Below are positions 32,901 through 46,661 of a stretch of 64,000 bases of DNA, in pieces. Position numbers and translations under genes: made by a program. Under the pieces are notes generated by a model, which ran no database searches, had not been told where the DNA came from, and saw only the letters and a list, made by a program, of their open reading frames with translations. The first letter of the stretch is position 1; every line of letters begins with the position of its first letter. The stretch is from Trileptium ribeirensis (lineage: Eukaryota > Nematoda > Enoplea > Enoplida > Thoracostomopsidae): positions 1-64,000 of the forward strand of contig JASANE010029084.1 in assembly GCA_030248225.1 (NCBI GenBank), written 5' to 3'.

Positions 32901-34109
32901 TGTTTATAAAAGAGTACAACTAAGGAGTCCCCGGGAAATTGAGCAAATCCATATCAAAAAATGTCGGGCTCAAAGCGACTAAATTTCGACTAAGGGTTTT
33001 GCGTTCGTTCAAGAAGGAGGTGGTATTTGTATCAGAGTATCTTGCAGGGTACTCGCAGTCACTACCTTGATAACTTGTTTGTTGTAAATCGTGTGGCGTG
33101 CACGCCGTTTGGATTTGATAAAATGTTATTATGTGCAAAAGAGGCAACAGTAAAACAGTTCCGCCGTTGTGTAATTGTTCAAGGCAGTTCGGAAATTTTT
33201 ATCTGGTTATTGAACTTAGTCTCTGTAGGGATCTTAAGAACTAATCGCGTTCGGACACCATAAATATACGGAGTTTAAGTAAATCCTCTATCGCTGCAAA
33301 TGAGTTAGCCAAAACTGTCCGCTTCCGGCCATACCCTGCTCATTCAAGCTCTCCCACCTTTCCCCGCTTCGATGCCAGAACCGGCAGCCCACGCCACACC
33401 CCGCGTCCTCCTGAATTATTAAGAAGGCCCTCTGCCGTCAACCCTTCGCAGCTAATCATAGCATCGCATAACTTGCCGCCGGTCATATAGTCACTAGGAG
33501 TCAAAGTCTATTCGCTCTAGGGACTGGGGCCCTCGCCTCACTGCCGTGGCGTTATTATAGGTAACAAAATTCTGTGAGCCTATCCCCACTGAGACCACCT
33601 TCAGGATAGACCTGCTGGCACATGTTAGGTTTTAAGGCAGGTTTTGCATTACACTAGGGTCAGAACGAGGGATAACGCAACGGTACTTACACCCCAACCC
33701 TGGTCACTCTTGGAATCATGACCGGGTAGCATCCTAGTTATTGGGTCAAGGCATTACATATTCTGGGACAAAACGGGAAGCCTTGCTAGGTTGTACTAGG
33801 ATCGGAGAACCCCGCTTAGGGGATTAAGTGGATTATGAGGGAAAGGCAAGTCAGCTTTATTACCTGTGAGCAGACTTAAGGGTCGATTCTCCCTCGGGGG
33901 ACCTTCATACCATTAGATACGTGGGCCAACATAGGGGCCAGGCCGAACACCCTGGTTAACCCGCCGGCAGCCTACTAAGCTAGGCGGTTCCCTTAGGTCA
34001 TCGCATAGATCACCGGGAAGTCGTGGAAGCCGGGGTTGTCCGGGCACCACACCAAGGAAAAGTGGTGGTGCAGCTGGGATACCTTAGGGCCAGAACTGGT
34101 CCTAGTATA
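29978..34109 (+). repeat. 3' long terminal repeat, about 4.13 kb
   Basis: Copy of 6889-11078, starting TGTAACAGCCCGAG. The end aligned to the 5' LTR's CA reads TA, one C-to-T change. Small deletions explain the length difference. The TATA box is kept at 31499-31505. Eye-counted differences of about 6% in the sampled 238 bases give a relative age. Confidence 0.92.
31499..31505 (+). promoter_or_regulatory. TATA box of the 3' LTR
   Basis: TATAAAA in the context GGGATATAAAAGGAGAC, equivalent to 8426-8432. From here it could only drive transcription out of the element into the right flank. Confidence 0.5.
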
Positions 34110-37100
34110 TATATACATCGTATACCCGGGAATTTTGGTCGGGTACCCGGCTAGCGATTTCCTTAGGGCTCACAACTAGGTTGTACCAGCGAACTCGTAT
34201 ATACATGAAAATATCCCAAAACCAGATCCATTTGGTCTTATGCCACTAAGCCTCTCGTCGAAAGAAATACAACAAAAAGCTTGCTTTCTTTAAGCTTAAA
34301 AAGCGGCTATTCCGTTCCATTACAACGCGACAATACTGTCTTATCGGTACTGCACGGAAATAGATGACAGCTATTTCAGACACAAAACGGAGAGCAGAAA
34401 CTGGTGTTGATTTCGCGGATCCTATTGAATATACTGCAGAAACAGACCGAACACAGCTCCGAAGCTACGACCTGTTCGTTGCTAGCTATTTGTAAGAAAT
34501 ATACCACGAAATTCTAATTTATAGCTCAATATGTACCGCACATAAATAAGCTAATTTATTCGTGTATATGCTAAAAGCTTAATGCACATATAACATGGAA
34601 CCGAATCATTAATATAATGGACAAGTGGAAAGTTTCCGAAGTTCGATTCATGCTTGGTCAACAAATACAAAATCAATTTTCTATATATATCAAAATATCG
34701 GACAGAAATTGTTAAATTTATATATACGTAGCGGCGGGATAGGTATGTCTGAAATGACTTGAGAATGGTAATTGTACAAATTCGAATATATACAGTTCAT
34801 TGACTGCACCTTTTGTTTTCCACGAATTATAAAATTTAAGAGCCGCTAGCAAAAAATTAATTTTCTGAACAGCTGCGTCGAGTGGTACCAAAATCACCAT
34901 TGTAAACCAAATAATTCAAATTCGGGCTTGCGAAGTAAAAACGAAGGAAACCATCCTATTAAAATATCAATAAAATTGAATGCAATTTTCTAATTTTACT
35001 CTAAAATTTACATAAATCTCCTTATAAATCTATATATATAATCTCTAATGGCAAACTTTAAGGGACATTTCTGCCACAAAAGCCTCAGTTACCACTTCAG
35101 GTCTATCTTAACAATACCAAAGTCAGGCCCAAATACCCAATGTTACATCTTAAGGGTCAGACCCCCATTCCTTTAAGCCATGATACTCATTCTCGCAAAG
35201 CGAGCGAAAACCTCAGGTGTAAATTAACACAAAGAGCATAAATATACGCTGTCGGGCATGCATTATTACAAATAAGAAATCTTTTAAAACAATTTTAGGT
35301 GGCAAAAATTTCCCTAGAATTCCTTCTACACACATATTACATTTTACTTAGCCAAGAGACTGAAAATCGTTGCAATACAATTTTTTTATAAATCACTCGC
35401 ACGTTTTTACGAATCGGGGTACATTATCTCGGCGGGGGTGGATCAGTGCAGTAACCAAACCTTTTCCGAGCCCCCAACGTTACCTCATACTGATCACTCT
35501 ACTTCGTCGTCTAAAATTATTTTTCTAGCACTTTTGTGGCGGAGCAGCACCTTTGGAGAATGGAGATGGAGGCGGGCGCGGCACCCAAGGTTAGGTGTGT
35601 GCAGCACCTAGGGGGTGCAACCACTCAGGATCCCCCATCATGAAAACATACTGCAGCATCGTATATACATTTCGGAGCCAGATACGTAGTTAATGACAAT
35701 CCAAAGCATTAGAATTAAATACTAAGAACAAGGTCCGCCAATTCCCAAATACCGTAAAAATTGTTGTACTTTAATAATTGAAGAAGAAGCAAAAACAACG
35801 AACAAGTAAAACCAGACGCAGAATCTTCATTTCTAGCTACGTAATAAACCGCCATTATAATAGTCGCCACAAGATTATAGTACAGAAATGAGCATAAATT
35901 CGTTTGGGTCGTCGGCGTCCCAAACTCCAGCTTGTACATTGCCAACAGTAGTAAAAGGCACAACTAGATGACCATATCTTTGCGTCAAAATAGCATAATG
36001 GGTTATGCGTCTTTTCTATAACGCTGTGGGTTTGGTATAAAAATTGCGTATTTTTCTCGAATTTAGTGCACTAAAAGTCCCAGCGGTAGTTGGTAAAAAA
36101 CAAATATACGTACATAATTTTAATACATCGAACGCTCAAAACGGAGATGTCATACTCTACTGCAACCATCAGAACGACACTCAAAAAATGCAACGCAATA
36201 AAGAGACAAATTTAAAAGACATCAAAATCGACAGGCCTCCACTCACATACGTTACATTACAGATATGAAATAAAGTACGCAAAAAAAAACAATCACCAGT
36301 TTTAAATTATTGTTGCACAATGTGCATATTAAACAAATCGAATACACCGGGTTAAAATATTGTCACATTTGTAACAAAAATTATAGACAAAATTATGTAT
36401 ATAATAATATAAATTATAAAACATATATTTCTGTTTTGCACTGCAATTACTATAAAAATATTCACCATCGAAACATTATGAATACGTAAAAGAACAAGAG
36501 ATTTACATGGTTTGTGAGGTAGAGATACGGACGATACTTCTGCCGGCCACTATAAAGATATCAGAGCAAGGTCGAGCTGAGCGCACTAACCGCCTTTTTC
36601 GCCCGCTCAGTTCATTAGAGATATTATTAGAAAATAGCGATGCTATTTGTAGCAATGTTTATATTCTTACTCTTTGTCCTGACAGTTAATATAACACGTT
36701 ACGTCACTGAACTATTTCTAGGTATCATTTGTGGCATCTCGTTGCCCAAGGCTTACGATGTTCTGGTACATGGTATCCGTGCAAGTTACCATTAAACCAA
36801 TACTATGGAGTGCCAATATACCAACTATCGCCTCTAAAAATTTAAATGGTTACAGAAAGTCTCTGTTGTCCACTGTCACATTTATGAACTAGCACTCGTA
36901 AGCCACAAATCTCATTTGTCGGTATAGAAACCGTCAGCCAAAATGAAACAACCAAATAAGGCGTTACAGTAGAAACTTAATAGTTAAATTACACCGTTGT
37001 TTACACAAACATGCTTATAAAGCTAGAGCCATTTTAGGGTTCAAGACAAAATATTCGAACAATTACGCACCAAAATCACAATTGTATTTACCGAATTGAT

Positions 37101-37829
37101 ATTCACACGCCCGGTATTTATTAAGCCGTATGCTTATTAAACTGTACCATATAATACATAAGAGGTATATATATAAGAAAAATACAAAATACTATTATTA
37201 TAAAACAGGTAGTCAATAGAAGGTAGCTTATAAAACAGGTAGTTGAAAATAAATGATAACCAGAGGTAGTAAGGTAAATAAAAACCAGATGTGCCATTAG
37301 TGTCTTACAACACCACGTTGATAAATTGCTAAGCTCCTGGGCATCTTAAAGTAGGGTTTTATCGAATAGTTGCTTACTGTTTAACTAAAAAAGACCATGT
37401 CAGTAAAACGAGCGCGATTTGAAACTATAGTAGTTCACTGCCAGTGTAGTGCATAAAATGTCATAACTGCTCTATTTAGAGACATTTTCATATAGGTATC
37501 CAGTACAATAAACACGTACATTTGCTGAAAAACAGCTCAACTTATTGCGTGCCAATATCAGCTGGTGAAGTTACAGTTTCACAACACGGCAATGGCCAAC
37601 GTTATAATGAAGGCCTAAACTTCTTGGTGAATGTGGGTAAGGCGTGAACATGTTGACACTTTTGAAGCATATGACACACCTATGCACTAGTAGCTTGTTT
37701 TGTAGCAAAGGCTGCGAATTCTGAGTGCTGACTATGTAATTTAGCAAAGCATATAGAGCTAAACTGCACAAAACATGACGACTATCAGCCATGTTGCTTG
37801 AATAGTTGAGGAGATATACTCGCTTATTG
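34110..37829. other. No gene recognised; AT-rich intergenic sequence
   Basis: Only short frames without motifs. A tRNA T-loop-like string (GTTCGATTC at about 34641) lacks matching stems. No repeat of note. Confidence 0.5.
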
Positions 37830-37940
37830 CACATATCGGAGAAATTGCCCTACAAAATCAGACCAATATATATTGCCTTTTTCGGGTATTTTAGATCTGA
37901 TGGGCCCATTCAAAACCCGTTTAACCCAACTCGATAATAA
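37830..37940 (-). repeat. Dispersed ~165-bp repeat unit, minus orientation
   Basis: Read on the minus strand it gives AATGGGCCCATCAGATCTAA followed by AAATACCCGAAAAAGGCAAT and a stretch with TATATTGGTC and TTTTGTAGGGCAATT. The order matches the units at 51590-52190. Confidence 0.6.
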
Positions 37941-40042
37941 CAACAAACCATACGCAGAGCATTAATTGCTCTATAAAAGGAGGCCATTACAAGCCGTATA
38001 GCCTGAGTTGTTGTTGAGATATCGCTGGTTTCGTGCCAAACCTTGAAAGAGCCGCGTAACAAAGCATTACATATAGTCTTATAGAGATTAATTTGCTTTG
38101 CAAAATTTGCCCAGTCGCCTCGGATATCAACATATCAGTTGTGAAGATTCCAATAAATAACGTGATTTTTCGGGACCATTCGCGACCAGACCACTTGGGC
38201 CCGTTTTCGGTAGGGATAATGAAATCTGCGCTAAATGACAAAAAGATTCAAGCTTATAGGCTAGAATGAACATCTGTTATCGGGTTAAAATGAAAAAATC
38301 TTACGGTAGGTAATTTTATCAACTTGTCCTTACAGGCCACTTTTTGTTACAAAATTTTTGTCCAGCTGTGAAAGAAAACTGATTAGTGTGCCTAAAAAGT
38401 CTCTGTGGACTACCAAATTTTTAATAGAAGTCCTGTTGCGGTATGGCTTTCGCTTTACCTGTTGCCGGAAACACAACCAAAACACGATTTTTGCAAGACC
38501 CGAGGTGCCGGCTACTCCCTCACCTATAGCCATTATATATATAATATTGGCACTACAATAAACATGTTTGTACAGTTTTGAATAGAAATACTGCGTGTTT
38601 TATCTGACAGTGTAAGGAGGCACTATCTGGACGAAATAGACAGACACGGGTGAATGGCTTCGAGCCAGATACCCTGCCAAACCTTTCATTTAAGTATATT
38701 CTTACCACGTGTTATTTTAGATAAAACTGTGCCAACAAGCAATAATCAAGTCTCTTGCTATAGGAGGATAAAGGCTATGGAGCAATTATTTCCAACCAAT
38801 AATTGAGGATCAACAGAGAATAAAATATATGAAACCAGTAAAGCGGTTGTATATTACAACATACCTGGGCGGCAAGATGAAAAATTAGCACTACTCACGC
38901 TTTACAAAATCAAGTAAATCATTGTTTTCATATAAAGAAATGGTAAGAAAATTTTATATTAATTTTAACAAAATATTTACTGGAACTTAAAAAATCAAAT
39001 ACCAAAGTCATATAGTTGAATTATGAGCGTACTGAGAGAAACGAGCGAAGGTCGCAAAGGGGCCTGAAAAGTCAAGTTATTTATTATACCTCAATAAACG
39101 ATGTAGATATCTGAGTCCAACTGGGTTTGTTTCGTAGAGCAAATAAACCGCTATTGGGCTCAATATAATGCTTTGCTACGCGGATTTTTAGGATTTGGAT
39201 CAAAAAAATTTTAAATGAGCTCATGAGGCCCAAAATATACGGAACGAGCAATATATGTCTCGGCAACATATGGATATTATTGGTCTTACTTTGTAAGTAG
39301 CTGCAAATGGGGTGTTACTTCAGCATTCAGAATTAACCAGCTTGGCGATAAGACAGTTACAAGATAAGTTTCCTAAAACAAATATATAATGCACTGAAAT
39401 AAGTTATATATTTTAGACGGAGAGGTTAAGCTTACATTTATGTATATATTTTTGCTTACGAAGCTTACATTTATGTATTTTTAAATGTTCGTTAAAACCT
39501 GAAAAATCTAGATTTATTTTATTAAGAACACGTAGTAAATTTTCGCTAACTCACAATTTCCAAAACAAAACTATTTTTACAATATATGTATCAATAGGCT
39601 TAAGCTCCAAGATTTACCAACTGCGAAAGCGGTTTCACTAAAACGCGACAATTAAAGCAGGGTCAACTAGCAATCTAAAAACGTATTCCTATATACACCA
39701 AAATTAGAATGAAATCTGCTTTTGAAAAATCTGGCAAACCATCATACTTCAAAATTTCACCCCAGGTATCTTGGCTGTGACTAACTGGCTGAAAAGATGC
39801 GCTACAAAATTTTGAACAGTGTCTATATTCATACATTACACGAAAATAAACGTTTGCAGGGTTAGTTATTTGTATCCGTATCACACCAAGGCTAAAGCTA
39901 CTCACACTCTTACATGTTACTAACAGAGAACGTAGGGTATTTAGACACCCCAATCTCTGCTATAATACTTATCAAAACACATACACGTATATGTGTCCAT
40001 AAGTCGTAGGGGAAATTGAAAAAATATTAGTTCGTAAAAACA
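37941..40042. other. No gene; one further copy of the dispersed repeat
   Basis: The only structure noted is a plus-orientation copy of the ~165-bp repeat at about 39205-39330 (CATGAGGCCCAAAATATACG, CTCGGCAACAT, TATTGGTCTTACTTTGTA). The rest is AT-rich without coding signal. Confidence 0.5.
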
Positions 40043-40737
40043 GGGTTCCCGCGGAATTTGGGGAGCCATTTTCCCTGTATCAGGGGGCCAAAATTCCCCG
40101 TTTCAAGTTGACACTAAATCGAGCTTTGCAACTATGAAGAACAACTATTATAGCAGCACTCGGTACACAGGCGTTAGATAGCGGATAGTACTGCTCAAGC
40201 CCATGCAGCGAAATCAGGATGAATGTCAGGGTTTAACCAACTCTTGCTGAATTTCAATTTAGACAATTGAAATTATTTTCACACCGGATAGTAATACGAC
40301 AAACGGGTTATAGCTTAACGGTCAGAAAGGAAAATGTAAGAGCTCAGTGGAAGCCGGATTATGTGTCTTTAACCCGGTAATTTGCGCAGTAAACGTGCCC
40401 GAATTATTTTTGTTTCAAGATTTCGTATCATTAACACAATATTTTGTTTCAACAATTCTGATTTTTCGAATATGAAATTCCTGCGCGAATTCAACATTTA
40501 GATTAGCGTTCGGCTTTATAATGTTAAGGGTATTGTAATATCGGCATTTTGATGTTCGGAGATTTAGGAGCCCAAGTAGTGAAGCCAGTTAAAGGGGACA
40601 TGGGAGTTAAAACAAAAAATGAAACCCAGTTAAACAATTATTTTCTCTCAAAAGTGCTAATTAAAATTAAGAATTCTCAAATTTTTCCCTGTCACAAAAT
40701 GATAAATTTCCGGGTTTTCCCTGTTGCGCGGGAACCC
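40043..40737. mobile_element. Candidate ~700-bp element with 11-bp inverted ends
   Basis: GGGTTCCCGCG at 40043-40053 is the exact complement of CGCGGGAACCC at 40727-40737, and both ends are bordered inside by CCCTGT/ACAGGG repeats. No target duplication is evident and nothing inside resembles a transposase, so it would be a non-autonomous element. Confidence 0.35.
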
Positions 40738-43700
40738 ATTAAAACCTCGAAGATTTACAGCCTGACTTGCCCTCCCCCTCACACCGCGTCTGAACCGAAA
40801 CTCGCAACACCGCGCGCGCAAGATTACATCACGCGATAAGCTCACTTAGCTACTGTGCGTTGATGCCTAGCGTAGCTAGTGTGTTATTTCTAAATGCTTT
40901 GGCGTTTCATTCCATTTCCATTTCACAATTTCAAATTTGGAATTCTTTTTCTCGTAACAAAAAGTAAATAACATACCGTCGTATACGTAAATGTACAAAC
41001 GCCACTACAACCTGTTGCAATTATTTAAATCCAGCATAATAATCTAGAAAAGTAAAGCACACTTACGTACATCAAAATGCAGATATTCACCGGTAAATAC
41101 ATATCAAGTGCAATGTACATGAGTTCACCATAGCAAACTACAACTACAGAGATAAACGTTCATCAGCAATCGTTGGTGTAAGTTTGTTTCGAACCGACAA
41201 AGTGAAGCTACAATGAGGGCAAAGAGTGTTAGAAACATAATCTTTTAGGTTTCAGTGTCAGTTTAAACAAAAAAATGCTACAGCAAATGACTACTTGGCA
41301 TTTTCAATAGCTAAAACCGGCATTTGAGTTCGAGTCCAATTTCCGTACCTAAACGGGGTTAATATGTAAAATTTTGATAAATTGTTTGCTTCAAAATATA
41401 TCACGGTACTTATGTGCGTTCATTTAACATTTCAATCACGCTTCATATTGCCCAAACCTGAGTCACTTTAGTATAGTGATGTATATATACAACACTCGCT
41501 TAAGCTCGAAGGTCCCTTAGAGGATTATTTTTCAGCGAATATTTCCAAAATCCGAGAGAAACTATCAACGCACGTAATCTTTCGAATGCCCTGTTTTGTC
41601 AAAAACAGTACCGGGATAACGCAAATTAGTTTTGAATAAAGCCACCAATAATCCAGGTAACACATAACTACTTCAAACTACTAGCATTTAATGCAAAGTG
41701 TACAAATATAGGCACACCACACATAAACAAGAAATGCTAAATTATGACATTTCAATGAAACAAACGTATAAGATTTAACACATAACTCGCGCAGCGAGCG
41801 TAAACGAAGCGAGTGTGCCTATTCTATGCTTGCAGTAGTTTCGTGTTCCAAATTAAACTTCCTGAGCCCACTTCACTGCCCCAAATAATAATACACCAGT
41901 AAAACATTGACGGGCGACATTATTCATTTTCAGCACACCTAAACATAAATATATATATAAAGATAAATATGATAAGACTTGTTATTGACAAAGAATATGG
42001 AAACATTCAAAATGTATGTTACAGCCTTCATGAAAATTTATGATTAAGAAGTAATTTTTCTACGATGTAGCTCTTTAACACTTGGGGCAGTGGACACATA
42101 CCGACCAAATACTATTGAGTGTTCATCGCATCCAGGGACATTGAAAACCTGTAGGTCCATTCTAACCATCTACATGCAGTTAAATTGAAAGAATTAAAAT
42201 CTGACATGTTTAAATGAATTCAGAATTTTAGACTTCTGCAGCATTACACAAAGGAAACGACACAAGCATTACATATAGTGAACGGATTCTGGTGTCTATT
42301 TTTTGATCTGACGCACTTGAAAATAATTATAACTAATTTCATCCACGCCAGATTGCCAAAATTACAAAGCTTACAATTCTTGTCGGTTTTATAGGAAACA
42401 TTAAACCCAGGCTGATACAGGCGGAATTTATATTTTGAAGTCACGTTATAGTGCGAATTCGGAAACTGAAAAGTAACAGACAGGAATCCAGCGTTTCACG
42501 TTGAAAGAGATACACATATATTTGATAAACAACGACGTAGATTTATTTGACCATGGCTAGTCAGCAGATGATAAGGCACGCGCGCCCGTTTGACAGAAAC
42601 ATCTTACTAAGTCTGGGACGCTACACGGGTGGCTAGAATATCTCTCATACGTATATACTATACAATCTGGATCAAGTATATATTTCATAAAAGACGCCTG
42701 GGTACGTCTGGGTTAATATTTGGAAATCGGGGCTCTCCCCGGTTTAGTATTAACACCAAGGTTGGAATCGAACCAATTATGTATTCGTGTATCGTCTTGT
42801 TAAAAATACCCGGCATATCCTGTGGCGGAATGCTGAATAAGATTGTTGAAAAAACGCTGACGAATGAAGAAGCAGGAGCTGTACCCCCGAGTACAGGTAG
42901 CCGTAGCATAAGTAGATAATTTTAGTGGACAAGGAACCTGGGAAGAGTGTATATATGTCGGGTAATCCAAGAACATAAATGTGGTGCAGCTCTGATAGTT
43001 CATTGAAATAGATGGGGTCTAAGTCGGTCGTCAAAAACATGACTGGAGCAGGTCATGTTGCTGATAGAAAATTTCGGTTAAGTTATTTTTGGCTTCTATA
43101 GAGCGAAATCGACGCGGTGTAATGTGGCGTTTAACAGTATACAACTGAACCCCACACGCTTGAGTCGATTATCGGATTCTGGTCATACTAATTAGAGCGT
43201 AGCATAACATAATCTACAACTGCGTCGTTTAAAACAGCTTAAAAATTTAGTTTGTACAAGTATGTTCTGAGTAAGTATTAAATATAGCCAGTCGATCGGC
43301 CAACCCTATGTTATTCTTCTAGAATTCTTTACTCTACTTCGGTGGTATTATTTTGTTGCAAGACATGTACGCATTTATTGTTACTGCTAGTATTAGCATA
43401 ATTAAGTCAAATAATGTTCTTTTTTAATAAATGGTTTTTGCTTGTAAATTGGCAGCAGTAACACTCAAACAGGGAAATTTACATAGTTGAACTGGAAGCC
43501 CAATATATACTTAAGCCAACTATAACATGTAAAACTAGAATTGAGAGTAGTTACGAAAATTATGATGTTCCATTTTGAATAAAAAAACATTTCAAAAATT
43601 GCTTATAAATTTTTGAATCATATAGGTTTGCGCATGGCACAAAAGTGCGGACAAATCATCAAGCGAAATAAAGCATATACAGCAAAGCAGTGCGCTTAAA

Positions 43701-45199
43701 TACATCGCAAATAATGCGGGGGGAGGTTAACTCTTGAGGGTCGGACCATCATGTTAAACCAATGTTACTGCCTGCGCCGCCATGCGCCAAAATTCCGCGG
43801 AAAATTTTGAAAGAATTAACAAATATTTGTGAAATGTGGCACAAATTAGCAAAAATTGATGCAACATTTAGTACAAGTCGGGTACTACTGACAAAAATTA
43901 TGAGGTACCGGGAATTTAAAAAGTTTATCCCCGCCACACGCCTCAACCCCACCCCCCGCCGGGATATAAATAACCCTCATCGAAGTCGACGGACATTACA
44001 GAACTATGCAATAATGCATTACCTTAGGGTAAAGTACACGCAAGCTTAAAACCGATTATAGCAACAAATGCTAAATAGAAGCACAACGGAAGCCATAGCT
44101 TTTCGATCGCGACTATGCAGAAGCACTACACCGCGGTTGCACATGTCATGAGACAATCAGTTACACAGCAGGAGGATGATAGAGTGAAGAAACTTACAAA
44201 TTTTTAAGAAAACAATGAGTAATTTGTGGTTTAAATTTTCGTCTAAATACACAGTTGGAGGTTATGTTTAAAAAACAACGCATTATTCAATACTAACATG
44301 GAGAGGTTCGTACTAAAAAGGGTCCGTTAAAAAGTAGCGTTATCAGAATTAAGGCCATCTAGAAAACACATAATACATACATTTCGTGGCATCAACCCGA
44401 CATGTGTGATCAAGTTAATGGATGCCTTGGGATTATTAGCAAAATTATGGATTTTTTCAGCTTTTCAACTTTTGCATTGTGTACACAGTCAAATTGCTAA
44501 ATAAAGCTTTTCGGTCCGAAGTTTGATATGTCGAAGATGGAACAAACATTCGTATTGTGTCGAAGTGTAAGTAAGACAATACCGTGCAATTTGGCTTAAA
44601 CACAAGTTACTATTTTGAATGCAACAAAACATAATGAACCAGCGTAATTAATAAAACATATTACTGTTACCTAGTGAGAAACTGCACTGCAATTAATGCC
44701 ATATGTATTTGAACCGAAGCGATAGAAATATTGGGATAGGAACAAACAGCTAAATACTGTGCTTGGGTGATAGATCAGAGCAACGCTATACCGTATTTGC
44801 CTAAGATCACCGTCTAACTACACTATACGTACTTCCGGATGAGCTATATACATACGTATTTCTTACTCGACGTTGTTATGATTATTGAGCGGAGCGAAGC
44901 GAAGCGTTTTCTTCAGAGGCGGAAAATCGGCACCATCTGTGCGTCCGTCGAACTCCTCAATGACTATTAAAGTTTAATTTTTTTTGTTTGAAAGGCCTAA
45001 TATCCCTCAGGTGCAAGAGAACTTATTGTCAAAATTCTTTTAGTTAATTAGTAACTAAGTATATAATTAGTTAACCGTGTTAGCCCATTTTTAGCACATT
45101 GAAACAAAAATTGCTTATTTTTCAATGAATAATTAGTGTAAAGCTATTATTTTGCTATGTACACTACATCTCGCCGTGTTGACTACGAATCTGGTGTTT
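40738..45199. other. No gene recognised
   Basis: AT-rich, short frames only. A small palindromic motif with ACTCGC ... GCGAGT ends lies at 41785-41814; related GCGAGCGAAGC strings recur near 39040, 44886 and 62055. Confidence 0.5.
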
Positions 45200-45620
45200 A
45201 TTACTATTTGGGGATGTTAAGAGCATGCTAATTGGTTAATTAGCTAATTAATTATTAATTAGCAAATTTCTTGATAAGTTTCAAAGCACTCAGAAAAGAG
45301 AAAATGCACACAGGGTTTTCTATGCCGCTGATCATGAATGACATTTCTGAATCTCTAAAATTTGGCGTATATACTAGTTATAAATTAATTAGTTAAATAG
45401 TTAATTTTATGTAAATTTTAAAATCACCCCAAAATTGCTGATTTTATCACTCGGGGGTTTTCGATGTCGCTGATATTGAATATGTGACTTTTAAAGCTCT
45501 ATGATTTTACATGTGTGCTAATTAGTTAATTAATTAGCTAATTAGTTTATATATTAATATATAATTAATTAGCTATTTTTAGCTAGCTAGCTTTTTGTAT
45601 GGCGGATTTGACATCAATTG
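45200..45620. repeat. AT-rich TTAATTAGCTAATTA-type repeats
   Basis: Many overlapping copies of TTAGTTAATTAATTAGCTAA variants, most of them self-complementary. These can extrude hairpins and probably arose by local slippage. Confidence 0.6.
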
Positions 45621-45750
45621 TCTAAAACGTGATACTTACTAATGAAACTCGCTTGCGAGCCAGAATTCGGGTGGTGAGAAATATTGAAAAATATTTCTTC
45701 GAGTGGTGAGAATATTGAAAATTCCCGTTCCACTCCCTCGCTTCCCTCGC

Positions 45751-45787
45751 GAGTGGAATGAGCTCGCTTCGCTCGTTCATTCCACTC
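45751..45787. repeat. Hairpin with 11-bp perfect stem
   Basis: GAGTGGAATGA at 45751-45761 pairs with TCATTCCACTC at 45777-45787; the loop contains GCTCGCTTCGCTCG, itself partly palindromic. A further partial copy (GAGTGGTGAG) is just upstream at about 45700. Confidence 0.75.
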
Positions 45788-46661
45788 GAATTCAATTATA
45801 AATTGATTAAATATTTAGTTGAAATACATAATATAAATAAATAAAATATAACAAAATTTGCCCATTACTTTGTTCACGTTTTATATTTTATTAAGTTTAA
45901 TAGTCAAACTACATGCCTGATAAACTGGAAAGCAACTTCTAAAAAATGCATATGTTTAGTGTGTTTCATCAAGTTTATAGTATATATATCAGTTATCTAT
46001 GTAACGGATCGGAAGCTTGGAATGACTACCTCAAATTATTGACGGCCATAAAGTTATTCAAACTAATAGTATAAATAAATTTCGAGGCCAAATAAAAAAT
46101 GTTGATTTCAAGAAATTTCTAATTTTGAAATATATAGACGTTAGAGGTTTTTACTTCCTTTCTGATATTTTATTCGTAGGTCACAATATTTTGATATAAT
46201 ACGTACATTATATATGACAGTTGATATATCTTCCTTATAATATATAAGGTATGCGAGTATCAAATATTGGCTATGATAAACTGAATAGCAACACGGTATG
46301 CAATTTGTACAATAAAAATCGATACAAAAATGTAAATGCAACGATTTTACGAACTTCACAGGAAAAGCACAATGCATTTTAAATAAAAGTATTCACCGTT
46401 CTATATTATCGACATTACTGTTATATACAACAAAATTTTCATTATAAATTTAAACAAAATTAAAAACTATAATGGCGAATGTCGATGACAATGCCGAAAA
46501 ATATCACCTATCACGTATATTATACTGATAATAAACGACAAAACCGTGCAATAACGCGACAACGAACGTTACGAAAAGTGTGTACCGTATAAAAATTTCC
46601 CACTGGCACAAAAGATGTTCAAAAGCTTATTAACTATGACAACAATAATCACACCTTCAAG
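45788..46661. other. Sequence downstream of the TRIM-NHL gene; no gene
   Basis: On the minus strand this is the far 3' flank of the TRIM-NHL gene. An AATAAA poly(A)-type signal on the minus strand is at about 46168-46173 (TTTATT on plus). No other feature seen. Confidence 0.4.

Larger units (their letters stand above)
6889..34109 (+). mobile_element. Giant Ty3/gypsy-type LTR retrotransposon with Env-like and NADAR genes
   Basis: The element is bounded by direct LTRs that start TGTAACAGCCCGAG (6889 and 29978). The 5' LTR ends in CA at 11078; the matching bases of the 3' LTR are TA at 34108-34109. Flanks TAAAT and TATAT are a plausible 5-bp target duplication with one change. Inside, on the plus strand, are gag, low-complexity ORFs, an F-type Env-like ORF, then PR-RT-RNase H-IN with a GPY/F module, then two NADAR-domain genes. 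The gene order within pol (RNase H before integrase) and the GPY/F module place it in Metaviridae. About 15 differences were counted in a 238-base LTR comparison (10501-10738 against 33531-33768), so it is not recent. Stops, frameshifts and a nested TIR element show this copy is dead. Total length about 27.2 kb, very large for the group. Confidence 0.93.

Noticed and set aside
34597..34665. tRNA-like string with GTTCGATTC
   Set aside because: No A box at a proper distance and no acceptor or T-stem pairing.
42629..42919. 96-codon plus-strand open frame
   Set aside because: No recognisable motif and a competing frame on the other strand of similar length; not supportable as a gene.
46026..46032. 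CTACCTC, a let-7 seed match near the LIN-41-type gene
   Set aside because: It is on the plus strand, whereas the gene is on the minus strand. No full GAGGTAG was seen on plus between 44,000 and 47,041.
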